NCBI GenBank assembly: GCA_947628335.1
Contig: CANQZT010000065.1
Coordinates: 1 to 8,038, forward strand
Direction of reading: 5' to 3'
Length of the DNA: 8,038 nt
Source of the DNA: an uncultured Clostridia bacterium
GTDB lineage: Bacteria; Bacillota_A; Clostridia; TANB77; CAG-508
The notes beneath the pieces are model-generated. The model searched no databases. It was given only the letters and a program-made list of their open reading frames with translations, and had not been told where the DNA came from. Made by a program: the position numbers and the translations under genes. Each line of letters begins with the position of its first letter. Positions within the stretch are counted from its first letter, which is position 1. Of the stretch, positions 1-6,973 are shown in pieces.

Positions 1-1010
1 TATAAAAGTTTTGGAAATGCTGGTGTAATATATACACCTTTTCTATTTTTAAATCCTAAAATTCTTTGTCTTAAAAACTCTTCTATTATCATTGCTAATT
101 CTTTTTTATATTCTTTTGTCTCATTCATATACATAAATACACTTAAAAAAGGCGCTTGACCATTTGTATTTGTCATAGAATTTACTTGATAATTAAATGT
201 TTGCACTCCGTCTGATACTTCTTTTCTTGTATCTTCCCACGCAAATTTTTCGCAATCTTCTTTATTAAGTTTTCTTGATTCATATTTTTTGTAATATTTT
301 TCGTAACTTTTTCGTACAAATGGTGCTAAATGGGTAAGAGAAATTGTTGCTCCACCATAGCTAGAAGAAGTGACGGCTAAAATAATTTGTGTTGCAATTG
401 TTGCTGCTGTTATAAATCTATGAGGTTTTTCTATCATAACTCCATTTATTACTGTTCCATTTTGTAACATATCATCTAAATTAATTAGTTCACAATTATG
501 CAATGCATTTTGAGCAAAATAATCTGCATCATGAAAATGTATAATTCCTTCATCATGTGCTTTTACTATTTCTTCAGGTAATAAAAATCTCCTTGTGATG
601 TCTGTACTTGTAATACCTGCTAAATAATCTCTTTGTGTAGTTACAACTTGTGCATTTTTATTTGAGTTTTCATTATTCCAATATTCATTTTCACCTTCAA
701 TTAATTCTTTAATTGTTTGGTCCGTTGTATTAGCTTTTCTTACTAATTCTCTTGTATAACGATATGTAATATATTTTTTTGCTAATTTATATTTATCTAA
801 TTCCATTAATTTTTCTTCAATAATATCTTGTATATCTTCAACTAATATTCTTTTTTTATTTAGTTCCTCTATATATTGAATAATTGCCTCAATATCTTGT
901 TCGGTTGCTCTTTCTTTAGGTTTTACCTCAACATTTGCTTTATTTATTGCTGTTTTTATTTTGTTTGAATCATATTCTACTATATGGCCGTCTCTTTTTA
1001 CTATTTTCAT
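1..1010 (-). CDS. nrdD: Anaerobic ribonucleoside-triphosphate reductase, N-terminal part (3' end outside window)
   Basis: Class III reductase that makes dNTPs from NTPs in the cytoplasm under anoxia, using a glycyl radical installed by NrdG. I translated 336 codons from the ATG at 1010; the frame runs open off the window edge. Residues 1-90 resemble an ATP-cone allosteric domain, opening with MKIVKRDGHIVEYDSNKI. The catalytic barrel then begins, with hallmark stretches RDYLAG (about 127-132), HDEGIIHFHDADYFAQNALH (152-171), HNCELINLDDMLQNGT (171-186), IEKPHRF (193-199) and TNTNGQAPF (280-288). Cys173 in HNCELINL is probably an active-site cysteine, by family knowledge. The C-terminal glycyl radical site and zinc cysteines lie outside the window. 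An in-frame ATG at 1019 directly abuts the AAAGG ribosome site (1020-1024), so the ATG at 1010, with 9 bases of spacing, is preferred. It is divergent from the Crp/Fnr gene. A downstream nrdG would be expected beyond base 1. Confidence 0.96.
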   Translation of the reverse strand, partial: MKIVKRDGHIVEYDSNKIKTAINKANVEVKPKERATEQDIEAIIQYIEELNKKRILVEDIQDIIEEKLMELDKYKLAKKYITYRYTRELVRKANTTDQTIKELIEGENEYWNNENSNKNAQVVTTQRDYLAGITSTDITRRFLLPEEIVKAHDEGIIHFHDADYFAQNALHNCELINLDDMLQNGTVINGVMIEKPHRFITAATIATQIILAVTSSSYGGATISLTHLAPFVRKSYEKYYKKYESRKLNKEDCEKFAWEDTRKEVSDGVQTFNYQVNSMTNTNGQAPFLSVFMYMNETKEYKKELAMIIEEFLRQRILGFKNRKGVYITPAFPKLL

Positions 1011-1041
1011 TTTTCTCATCCTTTCTTATGTATTTTTATAA

Positions 1042-1071
1042 ATTATAAAAACAAGTTAAAAATATTTTAAA
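1042..1071 (-). promoter_or_regulatory. Predicted promoter of nrdD
   Basis: Read on the minus strand, a perfect -10 TATAAT lies at 1047-1042. A -35-like TTTAAA (4 of 6 matches to TTGACA) lies at 1071-1066, with an 18-base spacer. Transcription would start near 1035 and give a leader of about 25 bases. The -35 overlaps the edge of the palindrome at 1069-1088, so a protein bound there could affect polymerase access. Confidence 0.55.
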
Positions 1072-1088
1072 GGTGCAATTGCACCTTT
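1069..1088. promoter_or_regulatory. Perfect 20-bp palindrome, candidate operator
   Basis: AAAGGTGCAATTGCACCTTT is a perfect inverted repeat centred between 1078 and 1079. It sits between two divergent genes and overlaps the predicted -35 elements of both. The GGTGC/GCACC half-sites around a four-base centre suit a dimeric helix-turn-helix protein, and the divergent Crp/Fnr-family protein is the obvious candidate. The half-site is not the classic FNR TTGAT or CRP TGTGA. The T-run after it also gives it a terminator-like look, but no gene is transcribed into it from either side. Confidence 0.6.
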
Positions 1089-1107
1089 TTTATAAATATG
1101 ATAAAAT
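1079..1107 (+). promoter_or_regulatory. Predicted promoter of the Crp/Fnr-family gene
   Basis: A -35-like TTGCAC lies at 1079-1084, a 17-base spacer follows, and a -10 TAAAAT lies at 1102-1107. A TG at 1099-1100 forms an extended -10. The -35 lies inside the palindrome, which would fit autorepression. Transcription would begin near 1114, leaving a leader of only about 11 bases that starts at the ribosome site. Confidence 0.5.
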
Positions 1108-1113
1108 GCTTTT

Positions 1114-1120
1114 AGGTGAT
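1114..1120 (+). promoter_or_regulatory. Ribosome binding site deciding the Crp/Fnr-family start
   Basis: AGGTGAT matches the 3' part of the full anti-16S consensus AGGAGGTGAT and lies 4 bases before the ATG at 1125. Earlier in-frame starts (GTG at 1116, ATG at 1119) overlap this site, so they are less likely. Confidence 0.6.
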
Positions 1121-1124
1121 GATA

Positions 1125-1769
1125 ATGATTAGTCCATTTCAAGGCATTTCTGAATCAAAAAAAAATAAATTATTAGATAAATTGGAAAGTCATGTATATA
1201 AATATAATAAAAATGAAGAAATTATACCCATTCTAAAAAATACAAATATAATATGTATTTTAACACAAGGATCAGCAAAGATAATCAATACTAATTACTT
1301 AGGTGATGATACATTAGTAGAGGAATTACATAAAGATAGTGTGTTTGGTGCAAGTATATCTAACATAGAAAATAATGAGAATCGCATTATAGCTACAAGT
1401 TATTGTGAAGTTATAGTTATTGATTATAATAAGCTAATAAAATTTGATAATTTAAATTGCTCATATTATAACATCTTTATTTTCAATTTATTTCAAATAT
1501 TAAATGAAAATACAAAACAAATTAATGATAGAGTACAAATTCTTACAAAGAAGAATATAAGGGATAAATTACTTACTTTCTTTGAAAATGAATATAGGAA
1601 AAATCGCTCTCAAAAAATATATTTAGATAGAACTCTTAAAGATTTATCTGATTATTTATCTATAAATAGGTCTGCAATGTTTAGAGAATTAAGAAATCTT
1701 AAAGATGAAAACTTTATAAAGATTGACAATAAGAAAATTACACTTTTATATGTACCTAATATTAAATAA
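1125..1769 (+). CDS. Crp/Fnr-family transcriptional regulator
   Basis: DNA-binding regulator of 214 residues from the ATG at 1125; GTG 1116 would add three. The N-terminal part, about 10-105, fits a cyclic-nucleotide-binding-like beta-roll (for example ILTQGSAKI at 45-53 and VFGASIS at 73-79). A long dimerisation helix covers roughly 115-142. A C-terminal winged helix-turn-helix follows at about 145-210, with IYLDRTLKDLSDYLSINRSA leading to a recognition helix near NRSAMFRELRNL (181-192). Length and order are normal for the family. Only three cysteines are present (44, 94, 112), and there is no N-terminal cysteine cluster like that of E. coli FNR, so an FNR-type iron-sulfur sensor is unlikely; the effector cannot be read. 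It is divergent from nrdD, with a shared palindrome between them, so it probably controls nrdD, itself or both. Family assignment is firm; the target is inference. Confidence 0.88.
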   Translation: MISPFQGISESKKNKLLDKLESHVYKYNKNEEIIPILKNTNIICILTQGSAKIINTNYLGDDTLVEELHKDSVFGASISNIENNENRIIATSYCEVIVIDYNKLIKFDNLNCSYYNIFIFNLFQILNENTKQINDRVQILTKKNIRDKLLTFFENEYRKNRSQKIYLDRTLKDLSDYLSINRSAMFRELRNLKDENFIKIDNKKITLLYVPNIK

Positions 1770-1797
1770 GAATGGAAAAATCCATTCTTATTTAATA
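1760..1797. terminator. Bidirectional terminator hairpin between convergent genes
   Basis: A perfect 17-bp stem (1760-1776 with 1781-1797) closes an AAAA loop at 1777-1780. The core is AATAAGAATGGA and its complement, and U-rich tracts form the 3' arm in either direction. The stop codon of the Crp/Fnr-family gene (1767-1769) is inside the stem. It lies 9 bases beyond the stop of the minus-strand membrane protein, so it can end both transcripts. Confidence 0.8.
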
Positions 1798-1806
1798 AAA
1801 AACTTG

Positions 1807-2352
1807 CTAAAATATATCTTTTACATTTCTCATAAAAATTATATCTTCTACTATGTCTATAATTGATGATATTATCATTATAACTCCAATTGTTATAATA
1901 ACTGCTCCTGAATTCATAGCTACATATAACCCACATATAAACATTACAAGTGCTAAAATTAAACTATAAACCCATACTTGTAAATTTAAAGCTTTTAATT
2001 TCAATGATAAATTCATTCTAATAAATGAACTGTATATAATCCATATACCAATTATGACTCTAAATATTGTTCCTATTGTATTACTGTAAACTATAGTAAC
2101 AATTCCCAAAATACATGCCATCAGACCATATATTAAATCATAATTATAAAAATCATATTTTCCTTTTGCTGAAATATAGTTAATTGTTTTAAAAATACCC
2201 GTCAAAATAAAAATACTACCTAAAATATAGGAAATTGCTTTTATTGTTCCTTCTGGTTTCCATATAATTACTGCACCAAGTAATGCAATGATTACAGATT
2301 CTATTATAGCAATCCAACCACTTTTTTTAAAAATTTTTTCAATATAGTTCAT
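1807..2352 (-). CDS. DUF308/HdeD-like six-helix membrane protein
   Basis: Integral membrane protein of 181 residues. Six hydrophobic segments are visible at about 13-31, 38-57, 72-90, 93-111, 126-144 and 150-168, with short loops and a lysine-rich start. The arrangement of paired helices, with stretches such as WIAIIESVIIALLGAVIIW and ILGSIFILTGIFKTI, matches the DUF308 repeat family that includes the E. coli acid-resistance protein HdeD. In Firmicutes this family has no settled biochemical role, so acid stress should not be assumed. The ATG at 2352 has an excellent AGGAGG 8 bases upstream (2361-2366). It has its own predicted promoter, downstream of the ABC transporter on the same strand, and ends at the shared terminator. 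No catalytic motif is seen. Confidence 0.8.
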   Translation of the reverse strand: MNYIEKIFKKSGWIAIIESVIIALLGAVIIWKPEGTIKAISYILGSIFILTGIFKTINYISAKGKYDFYNYDLIYGLMACILGIVTIVYSNTIGTIFRVIIGIWIIYSSFIRMNLSLKLKALNLQVWVYSLILALVMFICGLYVAMNSGAVIITIGVIMIISSIIDIVEDIIFMRNVKDIF

Positions 2353-2399
2353 TTCTTACTCCTCCTTTTATCTTTATTTTAACATTACATTTCAATTTC

Positions 2400-2428
2400 A
2401 TTATATAATACTTTTTATTATTATTCAA
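2400..2428 (-). promoter_or_regulatory. Predicted promoter of the DUF308-like gene
   Basis: On the minus strand, TTGAAT at 2428-2423 (4 of 6 matches) and a perfect TATAAT at 2405-2400 are separated by 17 bases. Initiation near 2393 gives a leader of about 40 bases before the ATG at 2352. No convincing terminator lies between the ABC gene stop at 2459 and this promoter, so readthrough from upstream is also possible. Confidence 0.6.
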
Positions 2429-2458
2429 TCATTTTATCACATAATTATTAGTAGATTT

Positions 2459-5400
2459 TTAATCTGTTCTAAGTGCAATAACTGGATCTTTTTTAGATGC
2501 TGCTCTTGCTGGAATTAATCCTCCAATCAAAGTAAGAATTACACTTAATGCAACTAAAATAATTGCATTACCATAATACAATTTTACGGTTAGTGGTATA
2601 TTTCCTGTAAAATTGTGAAGTACTGTATTAATTACAGGTATCAAAGCATATGAAATTCCAATTCCAAATCCTCCTGATAGTAAACCAATTATAAAAGTTT
2701 CGGCATTGAAGATAGATGAAATATTTCGTTTTGATGCTCCCATAGCTCTTAAAATTCCTATTTCTTTTGTTCTTTCATATACAGAGATATATGTTATAAT
2801 TCCAATCATAATTGATGATACAATGAGTGATATAGATATAAATGCAATTAAAACATACGTTACTGCATTAACTATTGTTTTTACGGAATCCATAAGAATT
2901 CCTGTAGCATCTGTATAATGAATTACTTTATCTTCATCTTCCTTTTCCATTTTTTCGTTATAATTATCTATAAATTTAATAAAATTTTCCTTACCATCAA
3001 AACTGTCAAAATAAAATGATATATAAGTAGGTTCTTCTTTATCTTGATAACCAAGTGATATCAAGTTTGTTTTTGCTGTTTTATCTTCGTCTGACATCAT
3101 GGAATTTATAATTCTTGTTATTTCTTCTTCTGTAATATTCACCTTAAAAGCACCAGCAATTTTATCTTGGTCAACATTAAATGCTGATGCAAAACTATTA
3201 GTTAAATTAGCTGTAAGCTCTCCAACCTTTGTTAAAACTGTTTTTTTCATAACCGCTTCTGTCATTGCTTTTGCCATTGTAGTTTCTGTTTGTGTAATTG
3301 CTGTACTATTTGTAAAATTTGATATAACCATTGAAACTATTTTTTGATCAACAACAACACTATTTTTCTTTTGTTCTGTAATTTTCTCATCACTTTGTAC
3401 TGTATTTGTATTTTCTTTTTTACCTGCAAAATTTTCTATAACTGTATTTATGTTATTTTGATTCTTTTGAGTATTATCTTCTGTTGGCAAATCCGATACA
3501 CCATTATCTGACGGGATAAATTGTGACATACTACTATATGTTGTTATATATATTTGCAATAAGCTCTTTAAAATTCCTGAATATGCTGTTTTGAATGTAT
3601 CTTTAGGAATTACGTAATTTTTTTCGAGTGACGACAACATTTGTGAAGCCTCATATTGTTCTAAATAATTAGAAACAATTTTGTCAACATTTGCTGTATC
3701 AATTTCTCCCTTTATACTATTAAACAATCCGTTAGCTAAAGTATTTAAATTATCTGAAAAAGCCTTTTTTGCTGGCTCTGTATCTGTTGTAATAGAATTA
3801 TTAATTTCTGTCATATAATTTTTTGTTTGCGCTTCTAATTGTTTTTGGTCGATTTTTATATTAAATGCACTTTCAAGAGCTTTGTTATCAATATTAATAA
3901 AATCTTGAAAATCTAATCCTAATTCATCCTTCTTTTCATCAAATCTTGAACCTGAAAATACATCTATTTCACTATCAGCAAGTTGTTTTTGTACGATTTC
4001 AGTATTTGAAGAATAATTCATTATATAATCTATTAAATCACTTGTATATGCTACTCCAGGATTTAACATCATAGAAGATGTTCCTTCTTTAGGACTAACA
4101 ATTCCAACTATTTTTAGTGTTTGTGCATTATTATATAGATTTTGCATATATTCTGTATTTTCAGACATATCTTCATAAATATTGTATTTTTCATTGTATT
4201 TATACTTATCTGTTGGTAATATCAACTTTAGTTCAACATCCATTAGTTCCTCATATGAAAGTGTCATTGGTTCATTTTGTATATTTACCGTTTCACCACT
4301 CATAATTTTTGTTACTATATTTGACAATTCTTCTGTATTTCTTAATCCTAATGAATAAACAAGCAAATCTGAAATAGTATTTGGTTCAGATAAAACAATC
4401 ATCATTTCATCATATTTTTCAGGTAAATGTCCTGCTAGTATATCATAAGAATTATTTATAGCCTCTTTATCATTTATCATTTCTGAATATGATGATGAAA
4501 AAGAACTCATCATCATTGATGAAGAATTGAATAAATTACTTGGATTTACTTTAGCAATTGTATTAGTTGCATCTACAGTATAAATCATTGGTTCAACACT
4601 ATACGCATACTGTAATGTTGATACATCTTTCTTTACTTCTTCATCATTATCTTCTATATATTTCTTGAAACTTTTTAAATCATTTGTGCTTAATGCAGAT
4701 AACGCGTTAGAAATATACTGTTCTTCTTTTACTTGCCCATTTGTACTTTCCTCATTATCAGTCGATGTCATTGAAAGTAGCATACTTGTAATATCTGTAC
4801 TTTCCTGCATAACAGTTAATGGATACGACGTTAGTGTATCTTCTTGTATACTATCAACATATCCTTGAAATCCATTTGATATTGCTTGAACTAATGCTAT
4901 TCCAATTATGCCTATACTACCTGCAAAGGAAACTAATATAGTTCTTCCCTTTTTAGTTAGTAAATTATTTAAACTTAATCTAAAAGCAGTCCAAATTTTC
5001 ATAGATGTTCTACCTATTTTATTTGTATTATCAATTTTTATTTTTTCTTCTTGCAATATAGGATCTGAATCTTCTGTAATATTTCCATCCAAAATTCTTA
5101 TAATTCTACTTGAATATTTTTCAGCTAGTTCTGGATTGTGTGTTACCATTATGATTAACTTGTTCTTTGATATTTTTTTAAGTATTTCCATAACCTGTAC
5201 GCTTGTTTTTGTATCTAATGCACCTGTTGGTTCATCTGCAAGAATTATATCTGGATTATTGACTAATGCTCTTGCTATAGCTACTCTTTGCATTTGACCA
5301 CCAGATAATTGATTTGGTTTTTTATTTATATGATTTTTTAATCCTACTTCTTCTAATGCTTTTATCGCTCTTTGTTTACGTTCCTTTTTAGAAATTCCTC

Positions 5401-5731
5401 CTATCGTTAAAGCAAGTTCAACATTTGATAATACTGTTTGATGACTTATTAAGTTGTAACTTTGAAAAATAAAACCCACTTTGTAATTTCTATATGCATC
5501 CCAATCTCTATCTTTAAATTTTTTTGTAGATTTTCCATTAATTACCAAATCACCACTTGTATATCTATCTAAACCACCAATAATATTTAATAATGTTGTT
5601 TTGCCACACCCACTTTGCCCTAAAATTGAAACAAATTCCGATTCTCTAAACTTTAGAGAAATCCCCTTTAATGCTTCAACATTTTCATCTCCTGTTACAT
5701 ATACTTTCTTTATATTTTTAAGTTCTAACAT
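2459..5731 (-). CDS. Fused ABC transporter ATPase-permease, MacB/FtsX type, with large extracytoplasmic domain
   Basis: Membrane protein of 1090 residues that couples ATP hydrolysis to work at the cell envelope, such as peptide or lipid export, antimicrobial resistance or mechanotransmission. The ATPase (about 1-220) is complete: Walker A GQSGCGKT 38-45, Q-loop Gln90, signature LSGGQ 142-146, Walker B IILADE 162-167 and H-loop His198. The permease has one membrane helix near 265-285, then an extracytoplasmic region of about 660 residues, then three helices near 955-983, 1012-1035 and 1055-1074. The cytoplasmic ERTKEIGILRAMGAS (986-1000) is the FtsX/MacB hallmark. E. coli MacB has about 650 residues; the excess here is all in the extracytoplasmic part. 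That part contains a Ser/Met-rich patch and an Asn/Gln/Thr/Lys-rich low-complexity stretch at about 755-805. The ATG at 5731 has AAAAGGAG at 5737-5744. The gene lies 49 bases after the hydrolase gene, probably in one operon. Substrate unknown. Confidence 0.93.
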   Translation of the reverse strand: MLELKNIKKVYVTGDENVEALKGISLKFRESEFVSILGQSGCGKTTLLNIIGGLDRYTSGDLVINGKSTKKFKDRDWDAYRNYKVGFIFQSYNLISHQTVLSNVELALTIGGISKKERKQRAIKALEEVGLKNHINKKPNQLSGGQMQRVAIARALVNNPDIILADEPTGALDTKTSVQVMEILKKISKNKLIIMVTHNPELAEKYSSRIIRILDGNITEDSDPILQEEKIKIDNTNKIGRTSMKIWTAFRLSLNNLLTKKGRTILVSFAGSIGIIGIALVQAISNGFQGYVDSIQEDTLTSYPLTVMQESTDITSMLLSMTSTDNEESTNGQVKEEQYISNALSALSTNDLKSFKKYIEDNDEEVKKDVSTLQYAYSVEPMIYTVDATNTIAKVNPSNLFNSSSMMMSSFSSSYSEMINDKEAINNSYDILAGHLPEKYDEMMIVLSEPNTISDLLVYSLGLRNTEELSNIVTKIMSGETVNIQNEPMTLSYEELMDVELKLILPTDKYKYNEKYNIYEDMSENTEYMQNLYNNAQTLKIVGIVSPKEGTSSMMLNPGVAYTSDLIDYIMNYSSNTEIVQKQLADSEIDVFSGSRFDEKKDELGLDFQDFINIDNKALESAFNIKIDQKQLEAQTKNYMTEINNSITTDTEPAKKAFSDNLNTLANGLFNSIKGEIDTANVDKIVSNYLEQYEASQMLSSLEKNYVIPKDTFKTAYSGILKSLLQIYITTYSSMSQFIPSDNGVSDLPTEDNTQKNQNNINTVIENFAGKKENTNTVQSDEKITEQKKNSVVVDQKIVSMVISNFTNSTAITQTETTMAKAMTEAVMKKTVLTKVGELTANLTNSFASAFNVDQDKIAGAFKVNITEEEITRIINSMMSDEDKTAKTNLISLGYQDKEEPTYISFYFDSFDGKENFIKFIDNYNEKMEKEDEDKVIHYTDATGILMDSVKTIVNAVTYVLIAFISISLIVSSIMIGIITYISVYERTKEIGILRAMGASKRNISSIFNAETFIIGLLSGGFGIGISYALIPVINTVLHNFTGNIPLTVKLYYGNAIILVALSVILTLIGGLIPARAASKKDPVIALRTD

Positions 5732-5780
5732 ATATACTCCTTTTGCTTTTTCAGATTTTTGTTTCGGGTCTATAATAGCC

Positions 5781-6947
5781 CTATTGTTTTTTAAAATATT
5801 TCACATCCAGTTCTTTTAATTTTAGTTTGCTTTTGTTAATATACTGTTCCTTCATATTATCAATTTTAGTCATTTCTTCTTTTTTAACAATATTAATATA
5901 TGAGTTAATAATAATTTTAATCATATTAGTTATAGTTTTTTTATCTTCATTTGATATTTCTCCATATTTTTTTAACATCTTTGGAATATTAATTGATAAA
6001 TTTTCAGATATTTCTCCAAATGTATTTGCATCTGTCGAATAAAATAATTCAAATACTGTATCTACAAATATTTTCCTTTGCTCAGCTGTTGTGCTTTCTA
6101 ACCAATCTGTTAAAGTTTTATCAATATATTCACTTATTTGTGTATTTTTCTCTGAATGTATTAATTCATCTTTCAATACTTGCCATGAATATATATCATG
6201 TTGTAATATTCCTTTTTGAGTACTTAATGAAATTGTCATTTTTTCTTTATGATTTAAAACTCTACCAATTATCGAATCTTGTGGAATATATGTTTCAATT
6301 TTATGTATAATTTCATCATCACCATACTTATCAATAATATTTTTGCTAAAACCTGGTCCGTCATAATTATATACTTTTATTATTCTTTTTTGCATTTCTT
6401 GTGAAATTGTAATTGCTGAATATATTGCAACATTTCCTCCTTTGGAGTGTCCACCAATTCTAACATTTTTATTCGCATACTTTTTCATAATTTTTTCTGC
6501 ATATTCTTTTCCTGCTATTTGACATGGTACATTATCCATAAAAGCCATATTAAGATCTTCTTTCCAGCCATATATGGTACTATCTGTACCGATATAAGAA
6601 ATATACATTTCTTCACTAGATATATGAATTGTGATACCACCAAATTGCTTTTCGTTTTCCTTATCATTATTTCTTACATAATCGGTAACAATCATATTTT
6701 TAAAACGACTGCTTTGCCCTAAGTATGTAATCAATTCTTTGTCTCCATTATATAGAAAATTTTCATTAGGTATATCTCTCATCTTTTGAGAAATTGATTC
6801 AATTGTTTCATTTTCATTCATAATAATCTTATCAAATAATAAGTATGAAAATCTTGCTAAAATCATACTATCAACTTCATTAAATTTAAATTGTGAATTT
6901 ATTGGTATATCTCCTCTCCACAACAAATAATCATTTATATTAGCCAT
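5781..6947 (-). CDS. DUF2974 (Mbeg1-like) alpha/beta-hydrolase family protein
   Basis: Predicted cytoplasmic serine hydrolase of 388 residues from the ATG at 6947. The ATG at 6959 would add four residues but overlaps the GGAGG (6953-6957) that sits 5 bases before 6947. Numbering from 6947, the lipase-like YIGTDSTIYGWKEDLNMAF lies at 118-136, the nucleophile elbow GHSKGG at 166-171 (Ser168), YNYDGPGF at 194-201, PQDSIIG near 222-228 and LQHDIYSW at 248-255. Ser168, Asp196 and His250 are candidate triad residues, with the Asp and His assigned by analogy. The C-terminal 130 residues are helical and lysine-rich. There is no signal peptide or membrane helix. The family is common in Firmicutes and its substrate is unknown. 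It is 26 bases from the upstream Ham1-like gene and 49 bases before the ABC gene, all on one strand. Family assignment is good; activity is inferred. Confidence 0.85.
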   Translation of the reverse strand: MANINDYLLWRGDIPINSQFKFNEVDSMILARFSYLLFDKIIMNENETIESISQKMRDIPNENFLYNGDKELITYLGQSSRFKNMIVTDYVRNNDKENEKQFGGITIHISSEEMYISYIGTDSTIYGWKEDLNMAFMDNVPCQIAGKEYAEKIMKKYANKNVRIGGHSKGGNVAIYSAITISQEMQKRIIKVYNYDGPGFSKNIIDKYGDDEIIHKIETYIPQDSIIGRVLNHKEKMTISLSTQKGILQHDIYSWQVLKDELIHSEKNTQISEYIDKTLTDWLESTTAEQRKIFVDTVFELFYSTDANTFGEISENLSINIPKMLKKYGEISNEDKKTITNMIKIIINSYINIVKKEEMTKIDNMKEQYINKSKLKLKELDVKYFKKQ

Positions 6948-6952
6948 ATTTG

Positions 6953-6957
6953 CCTCC
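6953..6957 (-). promoter_or_regulatory. Ribosome binding site deciding the DUF2974 start
   Basis: GGAGG on the minus strand, 5 bases before the ATG at 6947. The upstream in-frame ATG at 6959 shares its G with this site and has no ribosome site of its own, so the shorter start is favoured. Confidence 0.75.
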
Positions 6958-6973
6958 ATTTTTACTACAGATT

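Noticed and set aside
1069..1092. The palindrome plus T-run read as a rho-independent terminator
   Set aside because: It lies between two divergent gene starts, so no annotated gene is transcribed into it; the operator reading fits better.
1652..1936. Open frame of 94 codons on the minus strand across the terminator
   Set aside because: It overlaps the end of the Crp/Fnr-family gene and the DUF308-like gene, crosses the terminator and lacks a ribosome site; shadow frame.
2371..2458. Possible terminator after the ABC transporter gene
   Set aside because: Only weak AT-only pairings are visible on the minus strand and no stable stem with a U-run could be found by eye.
4908..5297. Plus-strand open frame of 129 codons inside the ABC gene
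   Set aside because: It is antisense to the well-conserved ATPase region and shows no family motif; shadow frame.
5766..5781. Small hairpin GGG-CTA/TAG-CCC with a bulged base at the end of the hydrolase gene
   Set aside because: The stem is short and bulged, and no U-run follows on the minus strand, so it is not supported as a terminator.
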